Source of the DNA: a bacterium
Lineage (GTDB): Bacteria > JAMCPX01
DNA: 64,000 nucleotides
Direction of reading: 5' to 3'
NCBI GenBank assembly: GCA_021787665.1
Contig: JAJYLN010000005.1
Coordinates: 45,971 to 109,970 of the forward strand
Positions 54,503-63,511 of this stretch are shown here, in pieces. The first letter of the stretch is position 1. Each line of letters begins with the position of its first letter. A model generated the notes under the pieces. The model had not been told where the DNA came from and searched no databases. It saw only the letters and a list, made by a program, of their open reading frames with translations. A program made the position numbers and the translations under genes.

Positions 54503-55510
54503 TCATATCTCATGTACCATGGTCTCTACCGCTTTGAACACGGCCTCAGGGGTAACGGATTTCATGCAGAGGAAATGACCCTGCGGACAATCCATGGGAC
54601 CATGGGCCGAGCACGGCCTGCACGCGAGTCCCCTGTTCTCTACCACGAGCGTGTTTGGCCGCACCGGGGCAAACCCCTGTTCCGGCACGGTCGGGCCGAA
54701 AATTGCGACGATGGGCGTGTTCACCGCTTGTGCCATCTGCATGGCGCCATTGTCGTTGGTCACGAGGAGCTCTAGACCGGACAAGAGTTCCGCGAGCTCG
54801 ACGAGGTCCGTCCTGCCGGTCTTATCGTCTATCCGGACCCCTGCACTGGACTTTATCCTGCCGGTCGTCACCCTGTCCGCCGCGCTGCCTATCAGCACGA
54901 TACGGTATCCGTTCTTGTCCAGCCTGCGTATGAGCTCGGCATACCCGTCCTCAGTCCATTGCTTCGTGCCCCACGCAGAGCCGGGCGCTATTCCGATCGT
55001 CCCCTTGCTCCTTGCCGAATTTCTCGTCTTGAGGAACGGATACCTGTCCTGCTCCGATAACTTCAGGCCGAAGGGCTCGAGGAGCAGGAGGATGCGGTCG
55101 ACCTCGTGCGCAGCGTTCTGCCTCCTGAGACGGATGTTGTAGAAAGGCAGCAGGTGCGGCAGGCCGTAGCCTATTCTTGTGCCGGCGCCGGAGAACAGGG
55201 CCACGGTGCCGGACCTGAACGAGCGGTGCGGGGATATGACGGTATCGATCCTCAGGCCCCGGACCTCACGGATCTTCCTGAGCAGCGCGCCCGGCCCCCT
55301 GTCCGCGCCTTTTTTGTCGTACACGAGAATCCGGTCAACGATACACTGGCCCTCGAGCAGTGACCTACCCACCGGCGTCGTCAGGAGGATCAGCTCTGTT
55401 CCCGGGCTATAGCGCTTCAGTGCCCTCAGTAAGGTAGTGGTAAGAACGATGTCGCCGAGGAATGCCGTCTGAATAACAAGGACACGCCGCGGCTCATTTG
55501 GATAGTTCAT
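54503..55510 (-). CDS. GT9 heptosyltransferase (WaaF/WaaC-like)
   Basis: A 335-residue GT9 protein, the most canonical of the four: VLVIQTAFLGDIVLTTTLLRALKR, GIAPGSAWGTKQWTEDGYAEL, LVTNDNGAMQMAQAVNTPIVAIFGPT and CRPCSAHGPMDCPQGHFLCM. This matches lipopolysaccharide heptosyltransferase II of delta-group bacteria. First glycosyltransferase of the minus-strand group, overlapping the Trm112-like gene by 17 bases. The 82 bases after it hold no gene. Confidence 0.93.
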   Translation of the reverse strand: MNYPNEPRRVLVIQTAFLGDIVLTTTLLRALKRYSPGTELILLTTPVGRSLLEGQCIVDRILVYDKKGADRGPGALLRKIREVRGLRIDTVISPHRSFRSGTVALFSGAGTRIGYGLPHLLPFYNIRLRRQNAAHEVDRILLLLEPFGLKLSEQDRYPFLKTRNSARSKGTIGIAPGSAWGTKQWTEDGYAELIRRLDKNGYRIVLIGSAADRVTTGRIKSSAGVRIDDKTGRTDLVELAELLSGLELLVTNDNGAMQMAQAVNTPIVAIFGPTVPEQGFAPVRPNTLVVENRGLACRPCSAHGPMDCPQGHFLCMKSVTPEAVFKAVETMVHEI

Positions 55511-55676
55511 TAAGTCTTATTGCCTCATCGATAAGCATCACGGGTATATCGTCTATGATGGGGAACTTCAGGCCGCACGTATGACAGATGAGCCCCGCAT
55601 TGTCCTTCTCGAGCTCGAGGTCGTGCTTGCACTTCGGACAGACGAGTATATCGAGCAGCTCTTTACTTATCGCCAT
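55494..55676 (-). CDS. Trm112-family (YcaR-like) zinc-ribbon protein
   Basis: A 60-residue protein, MAISKELLDILVCPKCKHDLEL...ICHTCGLKFPIIDDIPVML, with the CPxC and CxxC pairs of Trm112/YcaR. In Gram-negatives this small protein sits near lpxK/kdsB or LPS genes, as here. Start at 55676 is set by GGGAGA upstream and by the family start; the frame extends 11 codons further. Confidence 0.9.
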   Translation of the reverse strand: MAISKELLDILVCPKCKHDLELEKDNAGLICHTCGLKFPIIDDIPVMLIDEAIRLNELSK

Positions 55677-55764
55677 CTTTCGATCTCCCGGATAACCATG
55701 TACCGGCATAGTTTAGCTGGACATCCGCCGTTAGTCAAGTAGTATAGAGCAGCGACAGGCTGTC

Positions 55765-57006
55765 ATGAGAGATACACAGACTACATACGGTCCCTATCGG
55801 TGGGTGGTGTTGATGGTATTTATATGCGTCATTGCGCTCAACCAATTTCTGTGGCTCAACTTCGCACCGGTGGCGACGATCGTCGGGCGACAGTTGGGCC
55901 TCAGCGTATTCCGGATCGGTCTGCTGGCGTCCATCTTCCCGATCATGAACATTCTCCTGGCAGTACCGGTCGGTGCGATGCTCGATGCAAAGGGCTTCCG
56001 GTTTACCGTGTCCGGGGGTGCCGCTATCATGGGGGCGTCCGTCCTGCTGAGGCTCCGGTATACCTCGTACGCATGGCTGTTCGCCGGGCAAGCCGGCATA
56101 GCTGTGGCACAGCCCCTTATCCTGAACAGTGTGTCGAAATTTTCCTCTGTCTGGTTCGACAGGGACCGGGGCGCTGTCGCGAACGGGCTCGGATCCATGG
56201 CGATGTTCGTCGGTATGATGGCGGCCATGGTCCTCACCCCGCTGCTCGTCAGCAGCGCCGGGCTCGGCAACGTGCTCTCTCTCTACGCCGGGGCGACCGT
56301 GCCCGGCTGCCTCCTGTTCCTCATGGTCGCCAGGGACAACCCGTCGCTCTCTGCTGTCTTGAAAAAAGAAGAGGAAGTATACAGGGGCACGCACGCGTAT
56401 CCGGACGTCCTGCGTACAAAAGATATGCCCCTGCTCATCGGCATCATATTTACAGGCATGGGGTTCTTCAACGGGCTCATGACCTGGATGAACGAGTTGC
56501 TTGCGCCGAATGGCTTTACGGCCGTCCAGACAGGCGCCATAGGCGGCACCATCATAGGCGCAGGGGCCCTCGGGGCCGTCGTCATACCGCTGCTCTCCAA
56601 CACCCTCCGGCGAAGGAAGCCCTTCCTTGTGCTGGCATCGCTTGTCGGCGGCGCAGCAACCTATCCGTTCCTGCATACCCGGCGTATGGGGGTGGCGATG
56701 TTCTTCGGCGCGATGATCGGCTTCTTCGTAATATCGCTCCTGCCGATTATCCTGCAGATGACCACGGAGATCGTGGGAGAACGGCGTACCGGCACTGCCA
56801 CCGGGCTGCTCATGCTTGCGGGATCCTTAGGGGCCGTGACCGTGATATATGTGCTGGAAGGCATGAAGGGCATCACCGGCAGCTTCAGGTACTCCCTGTG
56901 GGTCATCATGGCGCTCTTTTCAGCGGCTCTTGTGCTCTCGCTCCTGATACGGGAGACCTATCCGGGCCGTCAAAGGCAGCACGGTGTTCCCCCGCTTTCT
57001 CGATAA
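55765..57006 (+). CDS. Major facilitator superfamily transporter
   Basis: A 413-residue, 12-helix MFS permease. NFAPVATIVGRQLGLSVFRIG and GAMLDAKGFRF fit the nitrate/nitrite or oxalate:formate-like MFS subgroups, but the nitrate signature is not clear. Substrate unknown. Divergent from the Trm112-like gene and convergent with tatA, so it is a single-gene unit. Confidence 0.85.
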   Translation: MRDTQTTYGPYRWVVLMVFICVIALNQFLWLNFAPVATIVGRQLGLSVFRIGLLASIFPIMNILLAVPVGAMLDAKGFRFTVSGGAAIMGASVLLRLRYTSYAWLFAGQAGIAVAQPLILNSVSKFSSVWFDRDRGAVANGLGSMAMFVGMMAAMVLTPLLVSSAGLGNVLSLYAGATVPGCLLFLMVARDNPSLSAVLKKEEEVYRGTHAYPDVLRTKDMPLLIGIIFTGMGFFNGLMTWMNELLAPNGFTAVQTGAIGGTIIGAGALGAVVIPLLSNTLRRRKPFLVLASLVGGAATYPFLHTRRMGVAMFFGAMIGFFVISLLPIILQMTTEIVGERRTGTATGLLMLAGSLGAVTVIYVLEGMKGITGSFRYSLWVIMALFSAALVLSLLIRETYPGRQRQHGVPPLSR

Positions 57007-57013
57007 GGTTTTC

Positions 57014-57235
57014 TTACCCTTTTCCCGCGACATGCCCCTTCTCTTCCCTATTGCCTTCGGGGGGACGCGTCTTCGTCTGATCTATTGAAGAGACATCAAG
57101 CTCGTTTATGGACTTCTTAAAGTTTTTTATAGCTTCGCCAAGGCTCTTCCCCACCTCTGGCAGCTTTTTGCCGCCAAAAAGCACGAGGATAATCACGAAT
57201 ATTACCAGCAACTCGGGCATACCTATATCAAACAT
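57014..57235 (-). CDS. tatA: Sec-independent translocase protein TatA
   Basis: A 73-residue Tat[23 protein letters not shown] membrane helix, the [22 protein letters not shown] hinge and amphipathic helix, then a charged tail. It forms the pore-like part of the twin-arginine pathway. GGGAGG ribosome site. It ends a gene group whose molybdopterin-family subunit has a twin-arginine signal, so it probably supports export of that complex. Confidence 0.94.
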   Translation of the reverse strand: MFDIGMPELLVIFVIILVLFGGKKLPEVGKSLGEAIKNFKKSINELDVSSIDQTKTRPPEGNREEKGHVAGKG

Positions 57236-57253
57236 GCTTTCCTCCCTTGTACT

Positions 57254-58393
57254 CTATTGCTGTCGCTTCAGATAAAGATAGAGCGATTTTACGTCGGAAG
57301 CTGTAAGAACTGGCAGCTTCTGACCATGTGCAAAAAGGATGCCTTCCATCTTTGGTACATGGTTCCATAAATCGGCAAAGAAAGTATTGTCATTCGGGAA
57401 ATATTCTTTCTGGGTAAATACAGGGGCATCGAGCGGGTTATTTTTGTGATGACAGTTGATACAGCCCTTCGCCCGAAAGACACGCTTACCATCTTCCGCC
57501 GAACCCTTAGTCTTCGGCGGGCTCATAAAATAAAGGTACGATATCAGGTTTGCCATCTCATTCCCTTTAAATATGGGCCAGGAGATTTTCAGTTCTTTCA
57601 CCTTTTTCCCCATCTTATCTGAATGGTTCCACATGAGGCCTGCTATGTCCGTTACACTCCTGTCCATCATAACCATCTTTAGGTCAGGACCTATATGCCT
57701 TTCTCCATGGCAGAAGGAGCACTGCTTGGTTTTAAACAGCTTTGCACCCTTCCCGGGATTGCCGGGATAGATATAGCGCCTTTCACGCTGGGAGAAATAG
57801 CTTATCTCTCTTAAATAGGCAGATAGATTCGCAATATCATTGGGGGTAAAGATGGGCCCAACAATCCCCATCGCATGCATTCTCTGGTGCATTTGAGGAG
57901 AATGGTTCCACATACTCTGTGCCAGATACAGCGGCGATGGATAAACCTTCAGTTTGTCCAAGCGGATAGCAGTACTCTTTTTATTTCCAATAGAATGACA
58001 CTTTCCACATCTGTCTTTACGAAATAGTTGCTTGCCCCTCGACACGTTACCGCTACCGCCGAGGTACCGAAGAAAGCCTAAAAAGGTCTGCAGCCGTTGA
58101 AATTCATCTGCAGTAAACTCGGGCCTTTTGATGTTCATCTCCTTCATCTTCAGTATCATCTTGGAGGAATGATTCCACATGTCAGCTACCAGACTGTAAC
58201 CAGTACCGAAGTAGAGATGTATACCAAGGTCGGGTCCTATGTGGCTGCCAACCCCGTTAACGGCATGGCAGTCGATACATCCCTTTTCTTCGAACACAAT
58301 TCTTCCCTCCAGCGGGTCCTCCGGCATGGTTTGGGCGTACGCAGTTAAGAACAAACAAATACTGAGGACGAACGTCATGGTCAATGTTTTCAT
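57254..58393 (-). CDS. Periplasmic tetraheme cytochrome c made of four similar modules
   Basis: A 379-residue exported protein (signal peptide to about residue 20) with four CxxCH heme sites: CIDCH, CGKCH, CSFCH, CINCH. Each heads a module of ~90 residues in which (M/L)WNHxxxM recurs (MWNHSSKM, MWNHSPQM, MWNHSDKM, LWNHVPKM), followed by a short helix and FTxxExxxLxxxL. The methionine or histidine there is a candidate sixth heme ligand. Part of the NrfD complex operon; it probably passes electrons between the complex and periplasmic partners. Family name unknown to me. Confidence 0.85.
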   Translation of the reverse strand: MKTLTMTFVLSICLFLTAYAQTMPEDPLEGRIVFEEKGCIDCHAVNGVGSHIGPDLGIHLYFGTGYSLVADMWNHSSKMILKMKEMNIKRPEFTADEFQRLQTFLGFLRYLGGSGNVSRGKQLFRKDRCGKCHSIGNKKSTAIRLDKLKVYPSPLYLAQSMWNHSPQMHQRMHAMGIVGPIFTPNDIANLSAYLREISYFSQRERRYIYPGNPGKGAKLFKTKQCSFCHGERHIGPDLKMVMMDRSVTDIAGLMWNHSDKMGKKVKELKISWPIFKGNEMANLISYLYFMSPPKTKGSAEDGKRVFRAKGCINCHHKNNPLDAPVFTQKEYFPNDNTFFADLWNHVPKMEGILFAHGQKLPVLTASDVKSLYLYLKRQQ

Positions 58394-58394
58394 A

Positions 58395-58622
58395 TTACCC
58401 CCTTTGCTTGTGAAGACCTACAAACACATAGGTAAGAATACTCCCCAGCACCCAGAATATAAGAATTGCGATAATGCTTATGGCGACGGTAGCATCGGGT
58501 ACGTCGTGTACTCGGTATGCAACGTGGATCAGGTGTATACACAGGGCCGTTATACTCAGAACCAGACCCCAGATCAAGGTGACCGAAAATACCTGCAATA
58601 TAACTATAGTCTTATTGTTCAT
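58395..58622 (-). CDS. Small membrane protein in the respiratory cluster
   Basis: A 75-residue protein with two hydrophobic helices (IVILQVFSVTLIWGLVLSIT and VAISIIAILIFWVLGSIL) joined by a short polar loop. It overlaps the NrfD gene by 11 bases and precedes the tetraheme cytochrome by one base, so it is almost certainly a subunit or assembly factor of the same complex. No named family recognised. Confidence 0.7.
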   Translation of the reverse strand: MNNKTIVILQVFSVTLIWGLVLSITALCIHLIHVAYRVHDVPDATVAISIIAILIFWVLGSILTYVFVGLHKQRG

Positions 58623-59982
58623 GATGTCCTTCCACCTCCATGGAATGCATAGCCTGTGGGGCAGGGAAGTATCCTTTCAGCCGCTGTGAGACATTATGGA
58701 CGCTCTCTTCCCTGCCTTCCTTGATCTCCCAGATCGAGATCAGTGGAAACAGCTTAGAAAACATCATAAATCCAAAGCCAAGCGCAGCTAATCCAAAAAG
58801 CAGCAGCATGACTTCTGTTATTGAGGGGAAGTACACCCCAGTCCTGACATAAGACAGTCGTGGATTCGCGAGCGAAGGTATGACGATGATCAATCTCTCA
58901 AGCCACATCCCTAAGATAACACTGAAGGATGCTATCAGTATCCCGGGTATCTTTCTCAATTTCTTGAATCCCAGAAGGATTACCGGTATAACAAAGTTAC
59001 ACACAACCATAAGCCAGAACAATGGAGCAAATCTGCCATCGATCTTGTAAAAGAACACTCTCATCTCCTGCGGCTCATGGCCGTAGAACCCTGTCAGGTA
59101 TTCGGCAAACGTAAAATAGAACCATAGCAGCGACATGATAAGCAGGAGCGTAGAAAGGTAGTCGAAATGGACATCTCTCAGATAGTTCTCAAAATGATAC
59201 GCCTTTCTGAAGATGATCATGATTATGAGAAGTGCAGCGATGCCGGAGAAGATGGCACCCACGACAAAGTAGGGACCAAAGATGGTGCTGTGCCATCCCG
59301 GTTGCAGGGTCATTGCGAAGATCCATGAGATTATCGTATGCACCGAGATCGCGATCGGGATGACCATGACCATGAGGATATTGATTGCCCTTTCGAGGAC
59401 CTTCTTGTGTTCCGGGCTCCCGTTGTATCCCCATGATAAGAACTCATAGAGCTTATGATGTTTGTCTCCCCTGTCCCGTAAAAGGGCTATATCAGGTATC
59501 AGTGGCAGGTAAAGATACACGGTCGAGGCTGTGAAGTATGCAGTAATGCTGAACACATCCCAGAGCAAAGGAGACTGGAGCCTTCCGCTGGTTACCAGAT
59601 GCAGTATCCTATCGGGCCTCCCGAGGTCAATGATGGGATGCAGACCACCTATAGCCAGCACAATTGCGGTAATGACCTCTGCCATACGGGTAATCGGCCT
59701 GCGCCATTCTGCCTTTGATAATCGGAGGATTGCCGAGATCAGTGTCCCCGCATGGGAAATACCGATAAAGAATATAAAGTCAATGATGTAAAACCCCCAC
59801 GTGACCGGCTCTCCCATGCCTGTTACTCCAAGTCCGTAGATGAGCTGGGATACATAAAGCGTCCCAGCCACAAGCATGATAAGCAGCAGAACAGCAGCAA
59901 TAAGGTAAAACCCCCGCCCTGTATGATAGATCGGCCTGAATAAGACCTCGTCCTCATCTGTTTTGTAATTCTGACTGTTCAA
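58612..59982 (-). CDS. NrfD-family integral membrane subunit
   Basis: A 456-residue polysulfide-reductase/NrfD-type protein with about ten membrane helices. WGFYIIDFIFFIGISHAGTLISA (histidine and glycines in helix 2) is the hallmark. It would hold the quinol site of a Qrc or alternative-complex-III-like enzyme. Start is TTG at 59982 with AGGGGG upstream; the nearby ATG is followed at once by a stop. Confidence 0.92.
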   Translation of the reverse strand: MNSQNYKTDEDEVLFRPIYHTGRGFYLIAAVLLLIMLVAGTLYVSQLIYGLGVTGMGEPVTWGFYIIDFIFFIGISHAGTLISAILRLSKAEWRRPITRMAEVITAIVLAIGGLHPIIDLGRPDRILHLVTSGRLQSPLLWDVFSITAYFTASTVYLYLPLIPDIALLRDRGDKHHKLYEFLSWGYNGSPEHKKVLERAINILMVMVIPIAISVHTIISWIFAMTLQPGWHSTIFGPYFVVGAIFSGIAALLIIMIIFRKAYHFENYLRDVHFDYLSTLLLIMSLLWFYFTFAEYLTGFYGHEPQEMRVFFYKIDGRFAPLFWLMVVCNFVIPVILLGFKKLRKIPGILIASFSVILGMWLERLIIVIPSLANPRLSYVRTGVYFPSITEVMLLLFGLAALGFGFMMFSKLFPLISIWEIKEGREESVHNVSQRLKGYFPAPQAMHSMEVEGHHEQ

Positions 59983-60004
59983 TTCATCCCCCTGTCTTTA
60001 AAAA

Positions 60005-60685
60005 TCACTTCGCGTGCAGGTAATGCACCTTGGGATCCGTTCCGAGGTCCTCCAGCAAGGTGAACCCGCGCACGTCCCTCATAGCCTCTGTTACCCTGTT
60101 CTGAGGATTGTCCAGATCACCAAAATAGAATGCCTTTGCCGGACATACCTGCATGCACGCAGGTACATAATCACCTTCTCTCATCTTTCGGTGCTCAGCC
60201 TGAGCAAGTTCCTTTGCCTTCTGGAGCCGGTGTATGCAGAAGGTGCATTTTTCGACGACCCCTTTCGGGCGCACGGAAACATCCGGATTGATACAATTAC
60301 TCATGGGTTTCTCAGGCACATATCTGTACCAGTTGAATACCTTTACGGTATACGGGCATGCTGCCATACAGTATCTGCAGCCTATACATTGAGGGTATAT
60401 TTGGGCAACGAGGCCATCCTCGTTCTTATAGGTCGCACGTACAGGGCATACCTTGATGCAGGGCGGCTTATCGCACTCAAAACAGAGCCGCGGTATGAAC
60501 TTCATCTTGATGTTGGGGTATTCGCCTTCATACCCTACAAGCATTTTCATCCAGAACATGGTACGTCCCATCTTCGCATCATCCTCGGAAACTATGGCAA
60601 CATTGTTTTCTGCCTTGCATGCGGTCACGCAGGCCCCACAGCCCGTGCATCTGTCCAAATCAATTACCATTCCGTATCGCGCCAT
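60005..60685 (-). CDS. Four-cluster 4Fe-4S ferredoxin-type subunit
   Basis: A 226-residue electron-transfer subunit with cysteine sets for four [4Fe-4S] clusters: CTGCGACVTAC, CFECDKPPCIKVC, CIGCRYCMAAC and CTFC...CMQVC. Same family as PsrB, DmsB and QrcC/ActB C-terminal part. No signal of its own, so it likely rides out with the Tat-exported partner encoded just upstream (one base gap). AAAGGAG ribosome site. Confidence 0.94.
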   Translation of the reverse strand: MARYGMVIDLDRCTGCGACVTACKAENNVAIVSEDDAKMGRTMFWMKMLVGYEGEYPNIKMKFIPRLCFECDKPPCIKVCPVRATYKNEDGLVAQIYPQCIGCRYCMAACPYTVKVFNWYRYVPEKPMSNCINPDVSVRPKGVVEKCTFCIHRLQKAKELAQAEHRKMREGDYVPACMQVCPAKAFYFGDLDNPQNRVTEAMRDVRGFTLLEDLGTDPKVHYLHAK

Positions 60686-60686
60686 A

Positions 60687-62891
60687 TCAGCTCCTTTCCT
60701 TCTCTACCTCGGCCAGGGTCTCTGATAGTGCCGGCTTGCTCGTGAGCTCATCGAAAATATTGTTCGCAAACGCAAGAGGGTTGTCCGCCGGGCTATTCCC
60801 CTCGTCGGTATGCCCCAGGCCAAACGGCACATCGATAGCATCCGGCATAACCGCCGGATTGTATCTGGCTGTTGCTTTGAATTTGCCCTTTGATGTCTTA
60901 ATAACTATTCTGTCTCCGTCTGAGACCGATAATCTCCGCGCGGTTGCCGGATTTATCTCTGCCCACAGCTCGTAGTAAACATCCTGACTGATACCGAATT
61001 GCTCCACGAGCACCGGGCTGGTGCCCATGTTCCCTTTGTAATCGAGCCCCTTTCTGAATATGTTCAGGATAAGCCCCGATCCCTTCTCATGGGGAAAATA
61101 TTTGGGGATAGAGAAGGTAAGTCGTTTTTCAACCGTCTCGGGGCTGATCCTGAGCTTTGGTGCGTATTCAGATTTCTTTACGAGAGGGTCCCACCATCCA
61201 CCGTGATCAGATAACCGCTCCCTGAATTCCTTAAAATTAGTGTACGGCACAAGCTCCCATCCGCTCTTCTTAAAAACCTCTTCAATCACGGTCGTTTTCG
61301 GCTGGGACATAACCATACCCTCTCCTCCGTTATACACGGACATCAGCATCTCATTGAGATAGGCTTCATAATTCTCGCCCTGGAATCCTTGTGCAAGTCC
61401 GGCCTTTTTTAATAGCGCTATTAAAACATCGCCCGTATCAACGGTATTATAGAATGGCTTCACGACGGGCTGTTGAATGCTGAGAAGGGGAGAGTCAATA
61501 TTATGGAGAATGGCATCGGCTTTCTCCAGCGGATCATGATCGGGTATTACAAGATGGGCATATGTGGTCGTCTCGTCAATAAACGGGGAGAAGCTTACGA
61601 TGAATGGAATTGATTCCATTGCCGTAACAATCTCATGCTGATCCGGGCTGTTGAATACAAAATTGGAGTTGTAGATCATAAGCATCTCTACTTGTTTTTC
61701 ACGGAGCAATCGTCTCCGGAACGTGGCAAATTTTGTAGAGAGTGCTTTGCCGTACTTGTCTTTCTCAGCAGCTAAGGGCGCCGTAGCGTTAAACCTGCCA
61801 AAGGGTTTAAATCCCTTGAATGCGTTTAAAAGAACTATCGACAAGGCGCCTTCTGTGCCGGTAGAATTGTATAAGATAGACTCATCAAAGATTGCAGCCG
61901 GCTTTTGGGAGAGGCCAAAGCTCCTCCCTATATCGATTATCTTTCTCGCAGGGATGCCGGTGACAGCAGATACCTTATCCGGGGTGTACTGATCCGTGAT
62001 GTGCTTCTTCAAGGCCTCGAGCGCATCGAGATTATCTATAGTACCTTCTATAAAATGCTTGTCGTAAAGATCGTACTGCAGTAAGACATACAGTATGCCC
62101 ATTGCCATGGCATTGTAAGAAGCCGGGTTGATCGGAACCCAGTCGCCCGCAAAAGCGACGCCAGGGGTAAGCTTTGGCTGGAGGGAGATAACCTTTTTAC
62201 CGGACGACTTGAACTCGTGGATCTTACGGGTGAAGTAAAGAGGCGATTCAGAAATCCCCGTAAGGTCTGAAGAGAAATTCAGAATAAAGTCGCATGCATC
62301 AAAATCTATAAAATCGGGCGCACTATCGGCGAGCTCAAGGTAAGGGAACGCGGAGTTATAGGAAAAATTGTCAACGGCAAGGTTTTGAGAGCCGAGCCTT
62401 CCCATAAATTCATGCAGCAGAGAGACCATCAATTTCGATTCTGTCTGCGCAACAAAAAAAAGCTTCTCCTGCTTTTTTGTCGCAAGGACGCTGCCAAGCT
62501 CAGCCGCGAGGGTGTCGAAAGCCTCTTCATATGATATAGGCTTGAACACGCCGTTAACGCGCTTGACCGGAGAGGTCAGGCGCTTCGGATGATAGAGACT
62601 CTCCGCAGCTACAATGCCCATGGCACATATACCGCCCTTATTGACAGGAGAAAGCTGGTTCCCGAACGCCTGAACCGGGAAGCCGTCGATCAACCTGATA
62701 TTGATACTGCATCCACCCGGGCACCTCGCACACGTCGTAACCTTCCATGTTTCCAGTTTCGGACCCGTATAGAGAATCGATTTCTTAGAATCGAGGACCT
62801 TGAATATCGGTCCTTTCAGCGAGTCTGCTGCAACAAGCCCTAGGGCAGTGCCGCCCAGCAGCTTCAGGAAGTCTCGTCTATAAATCTCCAT
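60687..62891 (-). CDS. Molybdopterin oxidoreductase family subunit (QrcB/ActB-like)
   Basis: A 734-residue subunit with a twin-arginine signal (YRRDFLKLLGG) and an N-terminal [4Fe-4S] site C54-x2-C57-x3-C61-x27-C89. The body follows the bis-MGD enzyme fold (GICAMGIVAAESLYHPKRL, YEEAFDTLAAEL, a C-terminal domain with RRLSVSDGDRIVIKTSKG). Where active members carry a molybdenum-ligating Cys, Ser or SeCys after the GSxN segment, I read GSQNLAVDNFSYNSAFPYL, with no cysteine, as expected for QrcB/ActB proteins that lack molybdenum. So it probably has a structural/electron-transfer role at the periplasmic face. Confidence 0.88.
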   Translation of the reverse strand: MEIYRRDFLKLLGGTALGLVAADSLKGPIFKVLDSKKSILYTGPKLETWKVTTCARCPGGCSINIRLIDGFPVQAFGNQLSPVNKGGICAMGIVAAESLYHPKRLTSPVKRVNGVFKPISYEEAFDTLAAELGSVLATKKQEKLFFVAQTESKLMVSLLHEFMGRLGSQNLAVDNFSYNSAFPYLELADSAPDFIDFDACDFILNFSSDLTGISESPLYFTRKIHEFKSSGKKVISLQPKLTPGVAFAGDWVPINPASYNAMAMGILYVLLQYDLYDKHFIEGTIDNLDALEALKKHITDQYTPDKVSAVTGIPARKIIDIGRSFGLSQKPAAIFDESILYNSTGTEGALSIVLLNAFKGFKPFGRFNATAPLAAEKDKYGKALSTKFATFRRRLLREKQVEMLMIYNSNFVFNSPDQHEIVTAMESIPFIVSFSPFIDETTTYAHLVIPDHDPLEKADAILHNIDSPLLSIQQPVVKPFYNTVDTGDVLIALLKKAGLAQGFQGENYEAYLNEMLMSVYNGGEGMVMSQPKTTVIEEVFKKSGWELVPYTNFKEFRERLSDHGGWWDPLVKKSEYAPKLRISPETVEKRLTFSIPKYFPHEKGSGLILNIFRKGLDYKGNMGTSPVLVEQFGISQDVYYELWAEINPATARRLSVSDGDRIVIKTSKGKFKATARYNPAVMPDAIDVPFGLGHTDEGNSPADNPLAFANNIFDELTSKPALSETLAEVEKERS

Positions 62892-62937
62892 TCAGGTCTC
62901 CTCCACTTTCACTCGTTCTTTTGTGCCCGCAACGCGG

Positions 62938-63450
62938 TCATCTGTGACATGCATAGCAGTCTGTGCTCGCTTTATATTTCTCATGACAATCGATGCAGTT
63001 CTGCATTTTTATCGCGAGAAATTGTTTTCTCGGCGGGGTCGTCATCGATGCTATAGCGCCATGACAGACGCTGCACTTGAGTTTTGCGATCCCAACGTGC
63101 CTGCGATGAGAAAAGTACACGTAGTCCGGTACATAATAGATGGTACGCCATGGTATCTGTTTGTTCTGTCGTACATATGCCACCACTTTATTTTCTTCGT
63201 TTGACTTGCCCATCATCTGTGAGTGACACATGCCGCACGTCTCAATGTTGGGGATGCCAGCTCGGGCGTTGGTTTTCACCAGCTTATGGCAACCCATACA
63301 GGTAAACCCCGTTTTTTCGATCATGAGCTTGTGGTTGAATTGGATCGGCTGTAATACCTCGGATCGCGCATCTCTTGCATGGATAAACCATACCGACGAG
63401 ATCACGAGGGCCAGCAGAAACGCAACGCTACCTATAATAATATCCCGCAT
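62938..63450 (-). CDS. Membrane-anchored pentaheme cytochrome c (QrcA/ActA-like)
   Basis: A 170-residue protein with one N-terminal anchor helix (IIIGSVAFLLALVISSVWF) and five CxxCH sites: CMGCH, CGMCH, CSVCH, CIDCH, CYACH. Extra histidines (FNHKLMIEK, YFSHRRHVG) fit bis-His heme ligation as in cytochrome c7-type proteins. Its place directly upstream of the molybdopterin-family subunit matches the first subunit of Qrc and alternative complex III. Confidence 0.92.
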   Translation of the reverse strand: MRDIIIGSVAFLLALVISSVWFIHARDARSEVLQPIQFNHKLMIEKTGFTCMGCHKLVKTNARAGIPNIETCGMCHSQMMGKSNEENKVVAYVRQNKQIPWRTIYYVPDYVYFSHRRHVGIAKLKCSVCHGAIASMTTPPRKQFLAIKMQNCIDCHEKYKASTDCYACHR

Positions 63451-63511
63451 AGAGTACTATTTCTCCCTGTTCTGGACCTGAGCTCTCCTCACTGTCCCAT
63501 AGTATCCTTCG

